NCBI RefSeq assembly: GCF_007559335.1
Contig: NZ_VMBG01000001.1
Coordinates: 2,232,001 to 2,296,000 of the forward strand
Length of the DNA: 64,000 nt
Direction: 5' to 3'
Source: Rariglobus hedericola
Lineage (GTDB): Bacteria > Verrucomicrobiota > Verrucomicrobiia > Opitutales > Opitutaceae
The notes beneath the pieces were generated by a model. That model did not search any database. It saw nothing but the letters and a program-made list of their open reading frames with translations, and was not told where the DNA came from. Positions 61,413 to 64,000 of the stretch are shown in pieces. Positions within the stretch are counted from its first letter, which is position 1, and the number at the start of each line of letters is the position of its first letter. The translations under genes were made by a program, and so were the position numbers.

Positions 61413-63032
61413 ATGAAACGCCTTCTCCCGTTCCTCTTCCTGCTCTGCCCATTCCTTCTCCACGCCGAGCCCGCCGCATCCGTCCTCACCAACGGTGACT
61501 TCGAATCCGGCTCCGAGGGCTGGCCGCTCAACGAAGGCGCCAGCATCCAGTCCGAAGACTCCGGCAACCACTTCCTCCGCCTCGAATTCTCCGAACCCAG
61601 CCGTCTGCTCTCCGTCTATCGCTCCTTTCCGATCGACTCCTCACATCAGGCGTTCGTCTTCAGTTTCCGCGCCCGCTACGACAACATCGTCCACGGAAAA
61701 GAACAGTGGCACGACGGCCGCATCATCCTCGATTTTAAAGACGCCGGTGGCAAACGCCTCGCCAGCCCGTCGCCGCCCTACTTCAAAAAAACCTCCAAAG
61801 GGTGGATCGAGAAAACCCTCGAATTCACCGTTCCCGCCGGCGCCGTCCGCCTCGAAATCATGCCCGCCCTTTTCAACGTCAAGGCCGGCACCTTCGATCT
61901 CGATGACCTCACGCTCACTCCCGCCGACCCCGCGCCCATCATCGCCCGCCGCGAAGCGCATATCGCCGAACGCGCCGCCGACACCGCCCGCCGCGCCGCC
62001 GCCGTTAAACCCACCATCCCCGCCCCGCCCGCCGATAAGATGCCGCCAGCCCTCCGTGTAGTCGGGAATCAGATACAAACCGACACCGGCACCACCGTCT
62101 GGCTCCAAGGCCTTGCCATCCCCAGTCTCGAATGGGTTTCCAACGGCGAAAATATCCTCAAATCCACCGAGATCGCCCTCACCGAATGGAAGGCCAACTG
62201 CATCCGCCTGCCCGTCCGCGACAATTTCTGGACAGGCAAAGGCCCTTACCAAAAAGACGGCGGTGCCGGCTACCGCCAGTTGATCGAAGACGTCGCCAAT
62301 CTCTGCGCCACTCACGGCGCTTACCTCGTTCTCGATCTCCACCGCTTCCGCGCGCCCGAGGAAGCCCACGTTGCCTTCTGGAAAGACGCCGCCACCCGTT
62401 TCAAAAACCACCCCGCCGTCCTCTTTGAGCTTTTCAACGAGCCGCACGACCTCTCTTGGGATGTCTGGAAAAAGGGCGGCTTTGTCACCGACGAGAAAAG
62501 CAACGCGACCATCGTCGCTGAAAACGGTGAAAAGCTCCGCGGCTTCCAATCCGTCGGCATGCAACGCCTGCTCGACACCATCCGTGAAACCGGTGCACAG
62601 AACATCGTCATCGTCGGCGGACTCGACTGGGGCTACGACCTCTCCGGCATCCTCAACGGCCACGCCCTCGATGATCGCGGCGGACGCGGTATCGTTTATT
62701 CGACGCACGTCTATCCGTGGAAGAGCGCCTGGCAGGGCAAGTTTCTCGCCCTCGCCGATAAATACCCGCTCTTCATCGGTGAACTGGGCGGCGAGGAAAA
62801 ACCCATGGCCTTCCTCCGCCCCGACCAGCATGAGGATCCCTACACGTGGTCGCCCGACATGCTCGGCCTGATCCAGAAATATAAATTCCACTGGACCGGC
62901 TGGTCCTTTCACCACAAGGCCAGCCCGCGCATCTTGCTCTCCCTCGAAACTTACGAACCCACCCCCTACTGGGGCCAATTCGTAAAAGACGCCCTCGCCG
63001 GAAAACAATTCGAGTTAAAAAAACTCCGCTAA
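61413..63032 (+). CDS. Exported GH5 glycoside hydrolase with one CBM4/9-like module
   Basis: 539 residues from the ATG at 61413, which starts a good signal peptide (LLPFLFLLCPFLLHAE); a GTG at 61383 would add ten charged residues. A CBM4/9-like module (about 20-180; GTFDLDDLTLTPADP) is followed by an Arg/Ala-rich helical linker (IARREAHIAERAADTARRA) and the GH5 barrel (about 205-539). The acid/base is Glu343 in ELFNEPHD and the nucleophile Glu457 in FIGELGGE. The nucleophile context differs from GEVGAD in the others, and the 'WRDGGF' segment reads WKKGGF, so this is one of the more diverged members. Confidence 0.92.
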   Translation: MKRLLPFLFLLCPFLLHAEPAASVLTNGDFESGSEGWPLNEGASIQSEDSGNHFLRLEFSEPSRLLSVYRSFPIDSSHQAFVFSFRARYDNIVHGKEQWHDGRIILDFKDAGGKRLASPSPPYFKKTSKGWIEKTLEFTVPAGAVRLEIMPALFNVKAGTFDLDDLTLTPADPAPIIARREAHIAERAADTARRAAAVKPTIPAPPADKMPPALRVVGNQIQTDTGTTVWLQGLAIPSLEWVSNGENILKSTEIALTEWKANCIRLPVRDNFWTGKGPYQKDGGAGYRQLIEDVANLCATHGAYLVLDLHRFRAPEEAHVAFWKDAATRFKNHPAVLFELFNEPHDLSWDVWKKGGFVTDEKSNATIVAENGEKLRGFQSVGMQRLLDTIRETGAQNIVIVGGLDWGYDLSGILNGHALDDRGGRGIVYSTHVYPWKSAWQGKFLALADKYPLFIGELGGEEKPMAFLRPDQHEDPYTWSPDMLGLIQKYKFHWTGWSFHHKASPRILLSLETYEPTPYWGQFVKDALAGKQFELKKLR

Positions 63033-63045
63033 TCCACGCCCATCC

Positions 63046-63090
63046 TTCCGTCTGTTCTCTGTCCTCTGTATTCCGTCCTCTGTCTTCTTC
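63046..63090 (+). repeat. Degenerate heptamer tandem repeat, about 6 units
   Basis: TTCCGTC, a partial TGTT unit, CTCTGTC, CTCTGTA, TTCCGTC, CTCTGTC, TTCTTCT. It fills the gap between the GH5 stop and the ATG at 63096. Confidence 0.75.
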
Positions 63091-63095
63091 TCATA

Positions 63096-64000
63096 ATGAA
63101 CCGCGCTGCAACCGCCCCGATTCTTCGTCCACTCGGATCTCTCCGATTTCCCGCAAATCATCGCCGGAGCTTCTTCGCAGCCATCTTTTCGCTGGTCATT
63201 GGAGCCTGCGCGCAAGCCGCGTCCGTCGGCTGGGCCTGGACCGGCGGCGTCACCGAGTCGGTCGCCGTGATCACCGCCCGCATCGAATCCGCCGCCCCCG
63301 TTTACGTTAGTATCATGGATTCGGATACCGTTTTCTCTTCAGCCCTCACCGCGCCCATGAAGTCCGGTGCGCTCCACCGGTTTATCCTCGCCGGTCTGAA
63401 ACCCGACACCGAATACCGCTATCGTTTCGTCGCCGACGACGGCACTGCGGTGGACGACGAACCCCGTTCGTTCCGCACCTTTCCCAAACCCGGCACTCCC
63501 GCCAGTTTCCGTTTCGCGGTCGCGTCTTGCGCCAAAGGAGCCAACTCCCCCGTCTTCGACGCCGCCGCCCACCAAGGCGCGCGCTTCTTTCTGCATACCG
63601 GTGATTTTCACTATTACGATATCACCGAGAATCGCGTGGAAGCTTTCCGCGACGCCTATGATTTTCACCTTTCCTCACCCCGCCTGCGCACCTTGCTCGC
63701 GACCACGCCGCTTTTTTATCAATGGGACGACCACGACTTCGGCCCCAACGACAGCAATCGAAACAGCCCGAGCAGCGAAGCCTCCCTCCGCAACTACCGT
63801 GAACTCGTCCCGCACCACCCGCTCGTCGGCGGACCTTCCGATCCGGTGGATCAGGCGTTCATGATCGGACGCGTTTATTTCATCATCTCCGATCTGCGCA
63901 GCCAGCGTGATCCCGACGGACGCCGCATGATGAACGCCGCGCAGGACGCGTGGTTGCGCGCCCAGTTACTCGCCGCTCGCGACGCCGGCTGTCCGCTGAT
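63096..64000 (+). CDS. PhoD-like alkaline phosphatase, partial
   Basis: The first 301 codons of an exported metallophosphatase; the gene runs off the window. It begins with a basic leader and a signal peptide (FFAAIFSLVIGACAQAAS), then a fibronectin-like N-domain (VAVITARIESAAPVYVSI, LAGLKPDTEYRYRF) typical of PhoD proteins, then the phosphoesterase core with HTGDFHYYD and QWDDHDFGPNDSNR, both carrying metal ligands. PhoD enzymes hydrolyse phosphodiesters and monoesters outside the cytoplasm. The link to glycan degradation is unclear; it may serve phosphate supply. The ATG lies 6 bases after a heptamer repeat array. Confidence 0.9.
   Translation, partial: MNRAATAPILRPLGSLRFPANHRRSFFAAIFSLVIGACAQAASVGWAWTGGVTESVAVITARIESAAPVYVSIMDSDTVFSSALTAPMKSGALHRFILAGLKPDTEYRYRFVADDGTAVDDEPRSFRTFPKPGTPASFRFAVASCAKGANSPVFDAAAHQGARFFLHTGDFHYYDITENRVEAFRDAYDFHLSSPRLRTLLATTPLFYQWDDHDFGPNDSNRNSPSSEASLRNYRELVPHHPLVGGPSDPVDQAFMIGRVYFIISDLRSQRDPDGRRMMNAAQDAWLRAQLLAARDAGCPL

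Overview
The window looks like a 64 kb polysaccharide-utilisation region from a GC-rich member of the Verrucomicrobiota, most likely the Opitutaceae or a close relative. This is inferred from gene content, not from a marker gene. The signs are PEP-CTERM sorting tails, autotransporter-associated beta-strand repeat proteins, pseudopilins of the H-X9-DG type, very large GFALLITITLL-type pilus-like proteins resembling the Verru_Chthon cassette A family, many LacI and GntR/LacI-hybrid regulators, a large glycoside hydrolase expansion, and genes that mostly lack Shine-Dalgarno sequences. I saw no rRNA, tRNA, CRISPR array, transposase or phage gene.

Layout. (1) 1-5.4 kb, minus strand: a PEP-CTERM protein, a D-2-hydroxyacid dehydrogenase overlapping an exported beta-helix (pectate-lyase-like) protein, a pseudopilin and a LacI regulator. 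A near-perfect 10-bp palindrome, CTACCTGTAG, lies 50-75 bp upstream of all three transcription units, so this is a candidate complete local regulon. (2) 5.5-13 kb, minus strand: a CE15-like esterase, a GH38 alpha-mannosidase, a GntR/LacI-hybrid regulator, an exported PA14-like protein and a second GntR/LacI-hybrid. Perfect palindromes sit next to the GH38 start and upstream of the second GntR gene. (3) 13.3-22 kb, plus strand: pseudopilin, autotransporter-repeat PEP-CTERM protein, then three GH5 enzymes. (4) 22-34.8 kb: a divergent LacI gene, another repeat/PEP-CTERM protein, two GH5 enzymes, GH125, a giant pilus-like protein, a small exported protein and a PL22-like beta-propeller. (5) 34.9-41.8 kb: a natural fusion of beta-strand repeats with GH5 and a C-terminal beta module, then GH1, a second PL22-like protein and a LacI regulator. 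(6) 42.2-54 kb: pseudopilin, repeat/PEP-CTERM protein, GH5, GH125, sialate-O-acetylesterase-like CE, giant pilus-like protein and small exported protein. (7) 54.2-64 kb: a clan GH-A-like enzyme, a membrane vWA protein, GH5, another GH-A-like enzyme, GH5 and the start of a PhoD-like phosphatase.

How the genes may work together. The GH5, CE15-like, acetylesterase and GH-A-like enzymes carry signal peptides, while GH38, GH125, GH1 and the PL22-like proteins do not. This suggests outside cleavage and deacetylation followed by cytoplasmic trimming of mannose- and beta-linked oligosaccharides. No transporter (SusC/D, ABC, MFS or TonB receptor) and no exosortase lies in the window. Pseudopilins, repeat/PEP-CTERM proteins and giant pilus-like proteins recur beside the enzymes, twice with 4-bp start/stop overlaps, and once a repeat protein is fused directly to GH5. 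The main hypothesis is therefore a cell-surface scaffold or pseudopilus dedicated to glycan degradation and duplicated several times in one locus. Substrate assignment (alpha- and beta-mannosides, acetylated hemicellulose, pectin fragments) remains inference.
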